Of a stretch of 64,000 nt of DNA, positions 55,200-64,000 are shown in pieces. Every line of letters begins with the position of its first letter. Within the stretch, counting starts at the first letter, position 1. A program made the translations under genes and the position numbers. Source of the DNA: Akkermansia muciniphila (GTDB lineage: Bacteria > Verrucomicrobiota > Verrucomicrobiia > Verrucomicrobiales > Akkermansiaceae); assembly GCA_945874895.1 (NCBI GenBank), contig CAMCIC010000010.1, positions 48,888 through 112,887 of the forward strand. The letters run 5' to 3'. The notes beneath the pieces are model-generated. The model was given only the letters and a program-made list of their open reading frames with translations. It did no database searches and was not told the DNA's origin.

Positions 55200-56333
55200 A
55201 TGGATTCGCTCGTTCTCGATTTTTCCTCCCCCTGGTGGTTTGTGCCTGTCGTGGCGCTCGGAGCCTGCGTGGGTTCGTTTTTGAACGTGGTGATCTATCG
55301 GCTCCCCCTCGGGCTCTCGGTGAATGAACCGAAGCGCTCGTTCTGCCCGCAGTGCCGCCAATCCATTCCCTGGTGGCACAATCTGCCGCTGATTTCCTGG
55401 CTGCAACTGCGCGGTCGCTGCGCCTCCTGCCGCGCAAGCATCCCCTTCCGCTACTGGTTGGTGGAATGCCTCACCGCCCTGCTCTTCGCCGCTTGCTGGC
55501 ACCTGCACAGCGCGATCGCAGCACCCGTGCTGTTTTTTTCCATCGCCCTGCTGGTCGCGATCACGTTCATCGATGCCGAACACCAGATCATCCCGCTCGC
55601 TCTGACGACCATGGGCTCGGTGGCAGCGGTGGGATTTTCTTGCTTCGATAACAGCTTGTTGCACCTCACGGAACCACTCATGGAGCCAGCGCCATGGTGG
55701 CAGGGACTGCGCGATTCGGCACTGGGCTGGGTGTTAGGATTTTTCGGACTGTGGACGGTGGTTTTGTTAGGGAAATTTTTTCTCGGAAAAAAAGTCATTG
55801 CGTTCGATAGGGCCACCGCATGGGAGATCGTCGATGCCCCCACCGATCAGGACCCTTTGCTCTTCCGCTGTGATGGCGAGGACATCCCGTGGTATGACCT
55901 GTTCTATCGGAAAAGCGACCGTCTCATTCTCGACTGCTCGGAAATCCTCGTGGACGGCACACCCCGCGGTGCGGGAACGCTGGTGATCCGCGCCGAGGAA
56001 ATCACCCTGCCCGATGGCAAGGTCGTGGCGTTAGAGAGCATCAAGAGTCTCGCGGGGCAAACCACCAAGGCCACCATCCCGCGCGAGGCCATGGGCATGG
56101 GTGACCCGCATCTGTTAGGCATGATCGGCGCCTTACTGGGAGGCCCTGCCGTGCTTTTCACCGTGGGCGCATCCGCCCTCTACGCCATCATCGCCGCCGC
56201 GATCGGCCGCATCGGCTTTGGCAAACCCCTCCCCTACGGCCCCTTCCTCATACTAGCAGCCCTCACCTGGCTCTTCGGTGGTTGGCGCATTTGGCAAGGC
56301 TATGTGGACTGGGCCTATGGGTCTACTTTTTGA
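55200..56333 (+). CDS. Prepilin peptidase (A24 family) with a large internal insertion
   Basis: The 377-residue membrane enzyme has an N-terminal cytoplasmic zinc-type domain with two CxxC pairs (C49/C52 and C74/C77), the first catalytic Asp in TFIDAEHQIIP (D125) and the second in GMGDPHLLG (D302). It cleaves and N-methylates type IV prepilins or type II pseudopilins. Between the two Asp-bearing helices there is an insert of about 100 residues (roughly 195-295) not found in PilD. The second Asp is followed by Pro-His where Lys is usual. The ATG at 55200 is used. No pilin gene is adjacent. Confidence 0.9.
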   Translation: MDSLVLDFSSPWWFVPVVALGACVGSFLNVVIYRLPLGLSVNEPKRSFCPQCRQSIPWWHNLPLISWLQLRGRCASCRASIPFRYWLVECLTALLFAACWHLHSAIAAPVLFFSIALLVAITFIDAEHQIIPLALTTMGSVAAVGFSCFDNSLLHLTEPLMEPAPWWQGLRDSALGWVLGFFGLWTVVLLGKFFLGKKVIAFDRATAWEIVDAPTDQDPLLFRCDGEDIPWYDLFYRKSDRLILDCSEILVDGTPRGAGTLVIRAEEITLPDGKVVALESIKSLAGQTTKATIPREAMGMGDPHLLGMIGALLGGPAVLFTVGASALYAIIAAAIGRIGFGKPLPYGPFLILAALTWLFGGWRIWQGYVDWAYGSTF

Positions 56334-56437
56334 ATTCATCGCTTTTTTTGTAAGAAACATGCGGTGACATGAATCAAAAAAAGCTTTTTACGGAATTGTT
56401 GCGAAATGGTTCGTCGGCGTGCTGACTTTTTTCTTGA

Positions 56438-56462
56438 AATCGTTACTATTTCAGTAACGATT
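56438..56462. promoter_or_regulatory. Perfect 10-bp inverted repeat, possible operator
   Basis: AATCGTTACT and AGTAACGATT flank a 5-base centre. The repeat lies about 90 bases ahead of the small FGE-fragment ORF and overlaps a weak -35-like TTGAAA, so it could be a repressor site. Confidence 0.35.
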
Positions 56463-56554
56463 GTGTCATGTCTACGACATAGCAAGAGAACCATTCGTAT
56501 GCCATCAGCACGATGGGTATGTCTCTTCGTGCCTTCCTTCCATTTTATCGCCTC

Positions 56555-56767
56555 ATGAATCTGCTGCGCTCAATCTCTGTGTCAGTCTTCTGCTTCTGCT
56601 TCATGTCCCAGCCACTCCAGGCAGCGGATCCGGTGGTTTCGGATATCTCTGCTGTGCAACGTGCTGGGACGAAGTTGGTGGATATTGCGTATGATCCCAC
56701 TGTCTCTAACGAAAATCGCGTCACATCAGATGAGCGAATTGTTATCGACCTCATTGGTTCAAAATAA
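56555..56767 (+). pseudogene. Truncated exported protein with the head of an FGE-associated domain
   Basis: The 70-residue ORF has a signal peptide (about 1-22) and then PVVSDISAVQRAGTKLVDIAYD, closely matching the start of the immunoglobulin-like domain that precedes each FGE module in the giant gene just downstream (PVITNITATQRSGTKFVDISYD). After that homology stops and the ORF ends within 23 residues. It is probably the broken 5' end of a once larger relative, or a small independent secreted peptide. The giant gene starts 13 bases after its stop. Confidence 0.5.
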
Positions 56768-56780
56768 AACACGAATCAGA

Positions 56781-59700
56781 ATGAAGAAGCATCAGCAAAC
56801 ATCGTGGATTCTCAAGCCTATCGTGTTCCTATTGGCTGCGTTAGCGCTAGCCAAGGGGGCGGACTCCGACTTCGACGGCTTGGATGATGCTGTGGAAACC
56901 AATACGGGCGTCTTCGTGTCGCCGTCAAACACCGGAACGAATCCGAGCGCTGCGGATAGCGATGGTGACGGAGTCCCGGACGGTTTGGAGGTGAAAGAGA
57001 AGACTAGTCCGGTGGACTCTATGAAGTTCAATTCTTTTAGTAAGGGATTGGCGGGATACTGGGAGTTTGATGCTAGCTATGCCGATACATCAGGCAATCA
57101 AATTGATTTTGTTACTACTCCACATTGTGATTTTTCTGTTGGACGAAATAATAATTCGAATGAAAGCCTGAGATTCACAAATTTCGCTGGCCGAGCAACA
57201 TCTGCGAAATCAATCGATATTTCGGGAAATCAAGATAGAACTATTTCTTACTGGTGCAGACTCCCGCAAAGCGGACTTTCAATATCGGTGGGGTGGGGAA
57301 CAAATCAGGGTAGTCCAAGTATTCCAGGGACTGCATCTTGCCTTGTGGTAAATTCGGAAGGAAGGGTCTTTCATTGGGGTGCATATGCTGATATTGAATC
57401 TTTTGAGCGCATTAACGCCAAAGCATGGAATCACGTTACTATCTCCTATAAAAACAATTTTTCCGAGGCGAAAATAGCTATCAACGGAAAAGTTTTTAGT
57501 CATTTCAACGGGACATTGAATACAACAAATCAACTAAATACAACTAATAATCAAATAAAAATATCAGGCTATTTATTTGGTGATATAAGTAGCCAATCAA
57601 TGATCGATGCTGTAAGAGTTTATCGCAGAGCTCTAACAGATATAGAAATTAATCAATTATACAAATCCGAAGCACCAAATCTGCAAATCATCGATGGAGC
57701 ATACTCATGGAATTCAGCCAAAAGTAATGCAAAATTACGCGGAGGTAGATTGGCAGTTCTGAATACTTCTGCAAAAATCGTAGAAGCAAATACGTTAATT
57801 TCAAGTCAAGTCACGTGGCCTTCTTTGTGGATTGGAGCTGAAAAAACTGCAAATTCATCACAATGGGTCTGGCTCAATGGTGTTACGATGAACGCCAATA
57901 ATTGGGGCTCAGGAGAGCCTAACGGCTCAGCTTCGTTGGCTGCCAATGTAATGATTTGGTCGAGTGCTGATGCGCAGCCACTAAAATGGTCTGACGATAG
58001 AGGCGATGTTTTAAACCTTGCCTACTTGCTGGAGAAAATTTATAGCGTGTCATCTATTCAAAGTGAAAACGGCACAATTAATGGCACTGGTGAATATACT
58101 CCAAGTGAAGGGCCTTTGATTACGGCCATGCCTTCGGCTGGCTACCGCTTTGAAAACTGGACCGGCGATTTCTCGGGAACGACCAACCCGCTTACAATCG
58201 TTATGAACTCCGACAAAACCGTTGGTGCCACGTTCGTCGAAGACACGCGCGATCCTGATAATGACGGGCTGACGAATTATCAGGAATTGGTGACCTATGG
58301 CTCAAATCCAGATGTTGCCGATACCGATGGAGATAGCATCAACGATGGCACGGAAGTGGCGCAAGGCCGTAGCCCTAAAACGGCGGAACCTGTTATCACG
58401 AATATCACCGCGACCCAACGTTCGGGAACGAAGTTTGTGGATATCAGCTATGATCTTGCGTCGGTTACTCCAACAGTGAAAGTCACTCTGGAAATTTCCA
58501 GCGATGGAGGTCTCACTTACAATGTTCCTGTCACATCGACTACGGGTGCGATTGGCAATGGTGTCACAATCGGAACAGGCAAGACCATTGCTTGGAACGC
58601 AGGAGCTGATTGGGATGGCAACTTTAGCAACCAAATGCGTTTTCGCTTCATAGCCGATGATTTGAAGGTTCCGGGGTTTTCTCTGATTCCAGCCGGGGCG
58701 TTTACGATGGGGCGCACGAGTGGCGATACCGATACCAATGCTCCGCCTGTTAATGTGACCGTGAGTCAATTTTACATGGGCAAGTATGAAGTGACCAAGG
58801 CGGAGTGGGATGAGGTTAGAACGTGGGCCGTAAACAATGGTTATACGGATCTGGCGACGGGCGCGGGCAAAGAGAGCAATCACCCAATACAGACAGTGAA
58901 TTGGTGGGATGTGATCAAATGGTGCAATGCTCGCAGCCAAAAGGAAGGGTTGACGCCCTGCTACACGGTAGGCGGATCCGTGATGAAGACGGGAACGACA
59001 GCACCTACTGTCAACTGGACAGCGAATGGCTATCGACTACCTACCGAAGCCGAGTGGGAAAAAGCTAACCGCGGAGGAGTGAGCGGGAAACGTTTTCCTT
59101 GGGGAACTGATACGATCAGTCATGCGAGTGCTAATTACTACGCGTCGACAACTTACAGCTACGATGCCAGCGGTTCGGTGAACAATTATCATCCCGCGTA
59201 TACCACAGGTTCGACACCATATACCTCACCTGTGGGTAGCTTTGCGGCAAATGGTTACGGTTTGCATGATATGGCGGGAAATGTCTGGGAATGGTGCTGG
59301 GATTGGTATGGAGCATCAACGTATGTGAATAATGCTACGGATCCCCGCGGTGCCGCTTCGGGCTCGGTCCGGGTGCTCCGGAGCGGCAGCTGGGACGGCC
59401 ACGCGATCTACTGCCGCGCCGCGAACCGCAACAGCTCCCCCCCGTCGAACACGGGCAGCAGCGGCGGCTTTCGTGTGGCACGTAGCAATAGCGTAACACT
59501 GGGAGTCAGCAATGCTTCATCGCCGCAAAACAGCACGGTCGACATTCGTAACTTTTCTCTATCGAAAACCAACACGACAAATGGCTCGATTTCAGGTAAT
59601 GGTTCCTATCTCAGTGGTTCATCCGCTACTGTCACAGCCACGCCTCAACCAGGCTATCTCTTCGGATCATGGACCGGTGATGCGTCAGGTTCTGTCAACC

Positions 59701-62700
59701 CTACGACTGTCTTGATGGATGCCGACAAAACCGTCGGTGCCACCTTCGTCGAAGATTCCCGCGATCCTGATAGTGACGGACTCAGCAATTACCAGGAGTT
59801 GATTGTTCATGGGTCAAATCCAGATCTAGCAGACACCGACGGAGATGGCATCAACGATGGCGCGGAAGTGGAGCAAGGTCGTAGCCCTAAAACGGCTGAA
59901 CCTGTTATCACAAACATCACTGCAACGCAGCGATCGGGAACGAAATTTGTGGATATCAGCTATGATCTTGCGTCGGTTACTCCAACAATGAAAGTCACTC
60001 TGGAAATTTCTAGCGATGGTGGTCTCACTTACAATGTTCCTGTCACATCGACTACCGGAGCAGTAGGCAATGCTGTCACAGTTGGAACAGGCAAGACCAT
60101 CGTATGGAATGCGGGTATCGATTGGGATGGCAATTTCAGCAATCAAATGCGATTCCGATTGGTAGCCGATGATTTGCAGGTTCCGGGGTTTTCGCTGATT
60201 CCTGCCGGGGCCTTTACGATGGGACGCACGAGCGGCGACACGGATGCTGATGCTCCGCCTGTGAATGTGACCGTAAGTCAATTTTACATGGGTAAGTATG
60301 AAGTGACAAAAGCGGAGTGGGATGAGGTGAGGGCCTGGGCCGTGAACAACGGTTACACGGATCTAGCCACGGGCGCGGGCAAAGCGAGCAATCATCCTGT
60401 TCATACAGTTAGTTGGTTCGATATGGTGAAATGGTGCAATGCTCGCAGCGAAAAGGAAGGATTAACTTCTTGCTACAGGGTTGGCGGATCCGTGATGAAG
60501 ACGGGCACGACAGCACCAACGGTGAACTGGACCGCGAATGGTTATCGTTTGCCAACTGAAGCCGAGTGGGAAAAAGCCGCGCGTGGAGGAGTGAGCGGGA
60601 AACGTTTTCCATGGGGCACCGATACCGTCAGTCATGCAAACGCTAATTTTAGAAATAACGGAGGAGAAACATACCAGTCTGGAACTACTGGCAATCATAC
60701 TACATATGCGACTGGACCTGAACCTTACACATCACCTGTCGGGAGCTTTAATGTGAATGGATACGGTCTTTACGATATGGCTGGAAACGTATGGGAGCGC
60801 TGTTGGGATTGGTATTCAACGTCCACATATACTAACGGACAAATGGACCCAAAGGGCCCTTCTTCCGGGACTTACAGAGTATGGAGGGGCGGTAGCTGGG
60901 AACTCGACGCAAGCTGGAGTCGGTGCGCATACCGAGGATGGGGTTTTCCATCTTATGGTAACTACAGCATAGGCTTCCGCGTAGCCAGAACCTCTACTGC
61001 ATCAGGTATTATTGGTAGCGCCTCTACAATAGATAGAATTGTTGACTCCCGCAACTGGTTGCTTTCAATCTCAAACCAGAATAATGGAGTTGTCACAGGT
61101 GCGGGTAATTATCTCAGTGCCACCACTGCCACCCTGACAGCAACTCCATCTTCAGGCTATCTCTTCGCATCATGGACGGGCGATGCCTCTGGTTCTGCCA
61201 ACCCCACGACTGTCTTGATGGATGCCAACAAAACCGTGTGTGCCACGTTCGTCGAAGATTCCCGCGATCCTGATAGTGACGGACTCACGAACTACCAGGA
61301 AATCATCGTTCGCCTTACCAATCCCGACAGTGCCGATACGGACTCGGATGGCGTGAACGATGGACAGGAAGTGACCGATGGCACCAACCCACTCGTCGCC
61401 GATACCGATGCAGACGGCCTCAGCGACGGCAATGAAAAAACACGCGGCACCAATCCGCTACTTTCCGACACAGACGGTGATGGTTATTCCGACAGTTACG
61501 AAGTGCAGTTTTTCACCGATCCGAAACTGGCCACCTCGGTGCCGAAATTTTTGCTGACCTTGAGCAATAATGGGTCGGCTCTGGGCGGCAGTTTTGCAAT
61601 GTCGGGCAGCCTGGCACACGGAACGAATGCCACCGTTACAGCAACGCCGCTGCCGGGTTATCTCTTCGGATCATGGACCGGTGATGCATCAGGTTCTTCC
61701 AACCCCACGACTGTCCTGATGGACGCTGACAAAACCGTGGATGCCACCTTCGTCGAAGACACACGAGATCCTGACAACGACGGCCTGACGAATTATCAAG
61801 AAATCATCGTTCGCCTCACCAATCCCGATCTTGCCGATAGCGATTCCGATGGTGTGAACGATGGGCTGGAAGTGACGGATGCCACCAATCCTCTGGTCGC
61901 CGATACCGATGGCGATGGACTCACTGATGGCGAAGAAAAAACACGCACTACCAATCCCTTAGTTACCGACACCGATGCGGATGGAGTGAACGATGCCCAG
62001 GAAGTCACCGATGCAACCAATCCACTGATTGCCGACAGCGATGGCGATGGCCTGACCGATAGCGACGAAAAAAGCCGCGGCACCAACCCGCTTGTCCAAG
62101 ACAGCGATGGGGACGGAGTGAGCGATGCGCAAGAAGTGACCGATGCAACAAACCCGCTCATCGCCGATACCGATGAGGATGGCCTCAGCGAAGGCCAAGA
62201 AAAAACGCGCAGCACCAATCCGCTGATCGCCGATACCGATTCCGATGGCGTCAACGACGGACAGGAAGTCATCGATACCACCAACCCACTCGTCTCTGAC
62301 ACCGATGGCGATGGCATCACCGATGGGGAAGAAAAAACGAAGGTCACCAACCCACTCGTTATCGATACCGACGGCGATGGTCTCACCGATGGCGAAGAAA
62401 AAACCCGCAACACGAATCCACTATCCAAGGACACCGACGGTGATGGCTTGAGTGATTTAGAGGAAGAACTGAATACAAAGACGAATCCGCTCCTAGCCGA
62501 TACGGATGGAGACTCCATCTCCGATGCTCTCGAAGACACCGACAACGACGGCATTTCCAACCTGCGTGAGGTGACAGAACTCAAGACCGATCCTTTGCTC
62601 GCAGATACGGATAAAGACGGCCTGAGTGACACCTACGAATTGGTCTACAAAGGAACCGTGGAGGCCTTTGCGCCGCGCATCGGCGATCGTTTACGCTTCG

Positions 62701-64000
62701 AACTGCGCGAACTCGTGCCGCAGGGGACGCTGAAGTTGGTAGGGACCTTGCCCACGGGTCTGAGCTTCAATGCCGTCACGGGAGTGCTCGAGGGCAAACT
62801 CACCGGCAAGCCCGGGTCGGTAAAATTGACCATTCAGGTCTTGAATGGCAAAACGATCCTACGAACCATCCCATGGGAGTTCGCCATTGCCGCATTCCCT
62901 TCCGGTCTGATCGGATCGTGGCAGGTCTTGCTGGAGGATGCGAATGGCTCACCGCAGGGGCTCATCACCACGACGGTCAAGTCGCCCGGAACCTGGAGCG
63001 CTACCTACGATGGGATTGCGACATCGACCACGCGCAGCGGCAGTGGGGTCTTTGATCTTACGCCATCGATGAATCGTGCGGCCTTCGCTGTAACCTTCCC
63101 TGCGAGCTATAACGTCGTATCTTTTTCCACCAGCTTGCAAATCGATGCCATCACGGCCTTGGCCGGTGGAACCTACGCGCAGGGGACCATGCGCGGCTTC
63201 CGCTTGGCAAAAGCGGGAGAGCTGCCCACGGCATCGCGTCAAGTCACGATGGTCATCGATCAGGGCGAACAGGACGGATACCAAGTCCCTGCGGGCTTGG
63301 GCTGGGCAACGGGCACCTTGAGCACATCGGGCAGCCTGCCCCTGAGTGGTCAACTGGGGGATGCCCAGACTTTCCGCAAGACAGTCAACCTGGGAGCCAC
63401 AGGACAAGCCATCCTGTGGGTGAAACCCTATCGCAATCTGAACTCGACCATGGGTGGCATCATCTCGCTGCGGGACACGGGTGTGGTGCCTCAAACTTCC
63501 TACGCGCCCATCCAAAACGGCCTGCTATGGCAGCGTGTGGCGGATAGTGCGGAGTTGTCGTATGGCAGTGGTTTCGGTCCACTCGCCGCGGATGTCAGCG
63601 TCCATCCCTACCTCAAGCCGGCATCGGCGGTCGCGCTGGCAACGAATCTGGGACTCACCAACAATCAGTTCCGCAACGTGACGTTCGATGGCGGTGGGCT
63701 CCCGAATGCCGAGCAAACCGCGGCCATGCCCGAACGATTTGTCATGGATTCCTCGTACAAATTGGCACCGGTGGCCGTGCCGGGTCGGGTCATGGCCCTG
63801 TGCCAAGGAGGGATCAGCTCCGGTGCGGGAACGTTCAAGGGGACCATCGCACTCGATGCCAGCAATAGCGGGATTCTCAAGGGCAATGCCGGTGTGTCAG
63901 GTGTCGTCTTCCGCCGCAACGATCTCGAGAGCGTGGGGGCAGGCTTGATCAAAATCCCCACCACAGGCGTCAAAGGCAGCTTCCGCACCGGGGCGTTTCT
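56781..64000 (+). CDS. Giant modular exported protein, partial (runs off the window)
   Basis: One uninterrupted frame of at least 2,406 codons with a signal peptide (about 1-26). In order: an EF-like DxDxDG start, a lamin-G-like domain (about 89-294), a C-type-lectin-like domain (302-419), an InlB-type repeat (426-486), a thrombospondin type 3 segment, an Ig-like domain (537-628) and an FGE-sulfatase-like domain (631-904). The repeat, TSP3, Ig-like and FGE modules then occur again (922-1405). Two more InlB-type repeats follow (1428-1491, 1590-1656), then a TSP3 array (1659-1954), a He_PIG-like domain and a beta-rich C-terminal part. It is probably surface-located and adhesive. No stop is reached, so the anchor or sorting signal is unseen. 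Confidence 0.93.
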   Translation, partial: MKKHQQTSWILKPIVFLLAALALAKGADSDFDGLDDAVETNTGVFVSPSNTGTNPSAADSDGDGVPDGLEVKEKTSPVDSMKFNSFSKGLAGYWEFDASYADTSGNQIDFVTTPHCDFSVGRNNNSNESLRFTNFAGRATSAKSIDISGNQDRTISYWCRLPQSGLSISVGWGTNQGSPSIPGTASCLVVNSEGRVFHWGAYADIESFERINAKAWNHVTISYKNNFSEAKIAINGKVFSHFNGTLNTTNQLNTTNNQIKISGYLFGDISSQSMIDAVRVYRRALTDIEINQLYKSEAPNLQIIDGAYSWNSAKSNAKLRGGRLAVLNTSAKIVEANTLISSQVTWPSLWIGAEKTANSSQWVWLNGVTMNANNWGSGEPNGSASLAANVMIWSSADAQPLKWSDDRGDVLNLAYLLEKIYSVSSIQSENGTINGTGEYTPSEGPLITAMPSAGYRFENWTGDFSGTTNPLTIVMNSDKTVGATFVEDTRDPDNDGLTNYQELVTYGSNPDVADTDGDSINDGTEVAQGRSPKTAEPVITNITATQRSGTKFVDISYDLASVTPTVKVTLEISSDGGLTYNVPVTSTTGAIGNGVTIGTGKTIAWNAGADWDGNFSNQMRFRFIADDLKVPGFSLIPAGAFTMGRTSGDTDTNAPPVNVTVSQFYMGKYEVTKAEWDEVRTWAVNNGYTDLATGAGKESNHPIQTVNWWDVIKWCNARSQKEGLTPCYTVGGSVMKTGTTAPTVNWTANGYRLPTEAEWEKANRGGVSGKRFPWGTDTISHASANYYASTTYSYDASGSVNNYHPAYTTGSTPYTSPVGSFAANGYGLHDMAGNVWEWCWDWYGASTYVNNATDPRGAASGSVRVLRSGSWDGHAIYCRAANRNSSPPSNTGSSGGFRVARSNSVTLGVSNASSPQNSTVDIRNFSLSKTNTTNGSISGNGSYLSGSSATVTATPQPGYLFGSWTGDASGSVNPTTVLMDADKTVGATFVEDSRDPDSDGLSNYQELIVHGSNPDLADTDGDGINDGAEVEQGRSPKTAEPVITNITATQRSGTKFVDISYDLASVTPTMKVTLEISSDGGLTYNVPVTSTTGAVGNAVTVGTGKTIVWNAGIDWDGNFSNQMRFRLVADDLQVPGFSLIPAGAFTMGRTSGDTDADAPPVNVTVSQFYMGKYEVTKAEWDEVRAWAVNNGYTDLATGAGKASNHPVHTVSWFDMVKWCNARSEKEGLTSCYRVGGSVMKTGTTAPTVNWTANGYRLPTEAEWEKAARGGVSGKRFPWGTDTVSHANANFRNNGGETYQSGTTGNHTTYATGPEPYTSPVGSFNVNGYGLYDMAGNVWERCWDWYSTSTYTNGQMDPKGPSSGTYRVWRGGSWELDASWSRCAYRGWGFPSYGNYSIGFRVARTSTASGIIGSASTIDRIVDSRNWLLSISNQNNGVVTGAGNYLSATTATLTATPSSGYLFASWTGDASGSANPTTVLMDANKTVCATFVEDSRDPDSDGLTNYQEIIVRLTNPDSADTDSDGVNDGQEVTDGTNPLVADTDADGLSDGNEKTRGTNPLLSDTDGDGYSDSYEVQFFTDPKLATSVPKFLLTLSNNGSALGGSFAMSGSLAHGTNATVTATPLPGYLFGSWTGDASGSSNPTTVLMDADKTVDATFVEDTRDPDNDGLTNYQEIIVRLTNPDLADSDSDGVNDGLEVTDATNPLVADTDGDGLTDGEEKTRTTNPLVTDTDADGVNDAQEVTDATNPLIADSDGDGLTDSDEKSRGTNPLVQDSDGDGVSDAQEVTDATNPLIADTDEDGLSEGQEKTRSTNPLIADTDSDGVNDGQEVIDTTNPLVSDTDGDGITDGEEKTKVTNPLVIDTDGDGLTDGEEKTRNTNPLSKDTDGDGLSDLEEELNTKTNPLLADTDGDSISDALEDTDNDGISNLREVTELKTDPLLADTDKDGLSDTYELVYKGTVEAFAPRIGDRLRFELRELVPQGTLKLVGTLPTGLSFNAVTGVLEGKLTGKPGSVKLTIQVLNGKTILRTIPWEFAIAAFPSGLIGSWQVLLEDANGSPQGLITTTVKSPGTWSATYDGIATSTTRSGSGVFDLTPSMNRAAFAVTFPASYNVVSFSTSLQIDAITALAGGTYAQGTMRGFRLAKAGELPTASRQVTMVIDQGEQDGYQVPAGLGWATGTLSTSGSLPLSGQLGDAQTFRKTVNLGATGQAILWVKPYRNLNSTMGGIISLRDTGVVPQTSYAPIQNGLLWQRVADSAELSYGSGFGPLAADVSVHPYLKPASAVALATNLGLTNNQFRNVTFDGGGLPNAEQTAAMPERFVMDSSYKLAPVAVPGRVMALCQGGISSGAGTFKGTIALDASNSGILKGNAGVSGVVFRRNDLESVGAGLIKIPTTGVKGSFRTGAF
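58200..59490 (+). repeat. Tandem duplication, copy 1 (Ig-like + FGE-sulfatase module)
   Basis: This segment encodes an InlB repeat end, a TSP3 linker, an Ig-like domain and an FGE-like domain, and is closely similar in DNA to copy 2 at an offset of about 1,511 bases. Identity is highest in the Ig-like part, falls toward the end, and is lost at the C-terminal tip of the FGE module. Confidence 0.85.
59358..59468 (+). other. Candidate DGR-type variable region inside FGE module 1
   Basis: Over 37 codons every third position is G or C and 84 of 111 bases are G/C, unlike the DNA on both sides and unlike the same place in copy 2. The protein reads RVLRSGSW...CRAANRN...GGFRVAR, the frame of DGR variable regions in C-type-lectin/FGE-fold targets. 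The positions expected to vary are almost all NNC codons (GAC, GGC, CAC, ATC, TAC, AGC, TCC, CCC), as produced by mutating AAC codons of a template. No matching template or reverse transcriptase gene lies in the window. Confidence 0.55.
59711..60995 (+). repeat. Tandem duplication, copy 2 (Ig-like + FGE-sulfatase module)
   Basis: This is the partner of copy 1. Its FGE module ends in RVWRGGSWELDASWSRCAYRG...GFRVART, encoded with ordinary mixed codons rather than the G/C-ending run seen in copy 1. The two copies share the same domain order. Confidence 0.85.
61755..62640 (+). repeat. Thrombospondin type 3 array with 66-bp period
   Basis: About ten units of roughly 22 residues follow one another, each with a DxDxDG calcium-type loop and a TNPL end. 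Units alternate between DGLTDGEEKTR-like and DGVNDAQEVTD-like forms, suggesting doublet duplication. The array would form a rigid, calcium-loaded spacer. The DNA repeat could expand or contract by recombination. Confidence 0.88.

Noticed and set aside
61796..62632. A 278-residue open frame on the minus strand opposite the TSP3 array
   Set aside because: It is low-complexity Ser/Pro/Val sequence produced by the 66-bp repeat read backwards; the plus-strand frame is clearly the coding one.

Overview
The window looks like chromosomal DNA from a member of the PVC superphylum, most likely Verrucomicrobiota. The reasons are a planctomycete-type cytochrome protein (PSCyt1/DUF1549/DUF1553), exported sulfatases and an exported FAD-dependent oxidoreductase in one cluster, a very large exported protein built from lamin-G-like, lectin-like, FGE-sulfatase-like and thrombospondin type 3 modules, a short basic protein starting MGQQIKK, and housekeeping genes scattered rather than held in classical operons. 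This assignment rests on gene content only. No rRNA gene, tRNA gene, transposase, integrase, CRISPR array or phage module was found.

Layout. Bases 1-6345: the end of ispD, an M16 peptidase, a zinc-ribbon membrane protein, a PBP1A-like protein whose transpeptidase motifs are degenerate, and a MidA-like methyltransferase. Bases 6346-6822 hold no gene but carry two minus-strand terminators and structured sequence. Bases 6823-9140 (minus) are pssA-pth-rpsF-ssb. Bases 9164-13163 (plus) carry a rhodanese-like protein, a nitroreductase, RarD, a cytochrome c and a DUF58 protein. Bases 13255-18547 are secA and an ABC-F ATPase. Bases 18553-21883 (minus) are two SCO-like proteins, a DUF420 protein and hisD. 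Bases 22031-28032 hold a two-gene metH, whose second gene carries a roughly 330-residue insertion resembling a zeta-toxin-type kinase, and prfA.

Bases 28098-36876 form an exported cluster (PSCyt1/PSD1 protein, FG-GAP protein, FAD oxidoreductase, two sulfatases) that fits degradation of sulfated glycans. Bases 37147-45207 are mixed: DUF1802 and DUF456 genes, a Lys/Glu-rich CxxC-repeat secreted protein, a second and larger M16 peptidase, a TetR-like regulator with an odd C-terminus, sufS, an rpmJ of the Cys-poor type and an esterase. Bases 45314-56329 carry a YHYH/EF-hand protein, a long minus-strand run (BI-1, cyclophilin, metG, nuoB, nuoC, rhomboid, DUF486, agmatine deiminase; further right a release-factor-like protein and an RlmI-type methyltransferase), a histone-tail-like basic protein and a prepilin peptidase.

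Bases 56555-64000 hold a truncated FGE-associated fragment followed by the start of a giant exported protein that leaves the window still open (over 2,400 codons). It contains a recent 1.5-kb tandem duplication. One FGE-sulfatase module has at its C-terminal edge a 111-bp stretch with 37 consecutive G/C-ending codons whose variable positions are nearly all NNC. This is the pattern expected of the variable region of a diversity-generating retroelement (DGR). No reverse transcriptase is visible here, so the template and enzyme would have to lie elsewhere. This candidate variable region and the metH insertion are the two most unusual features.
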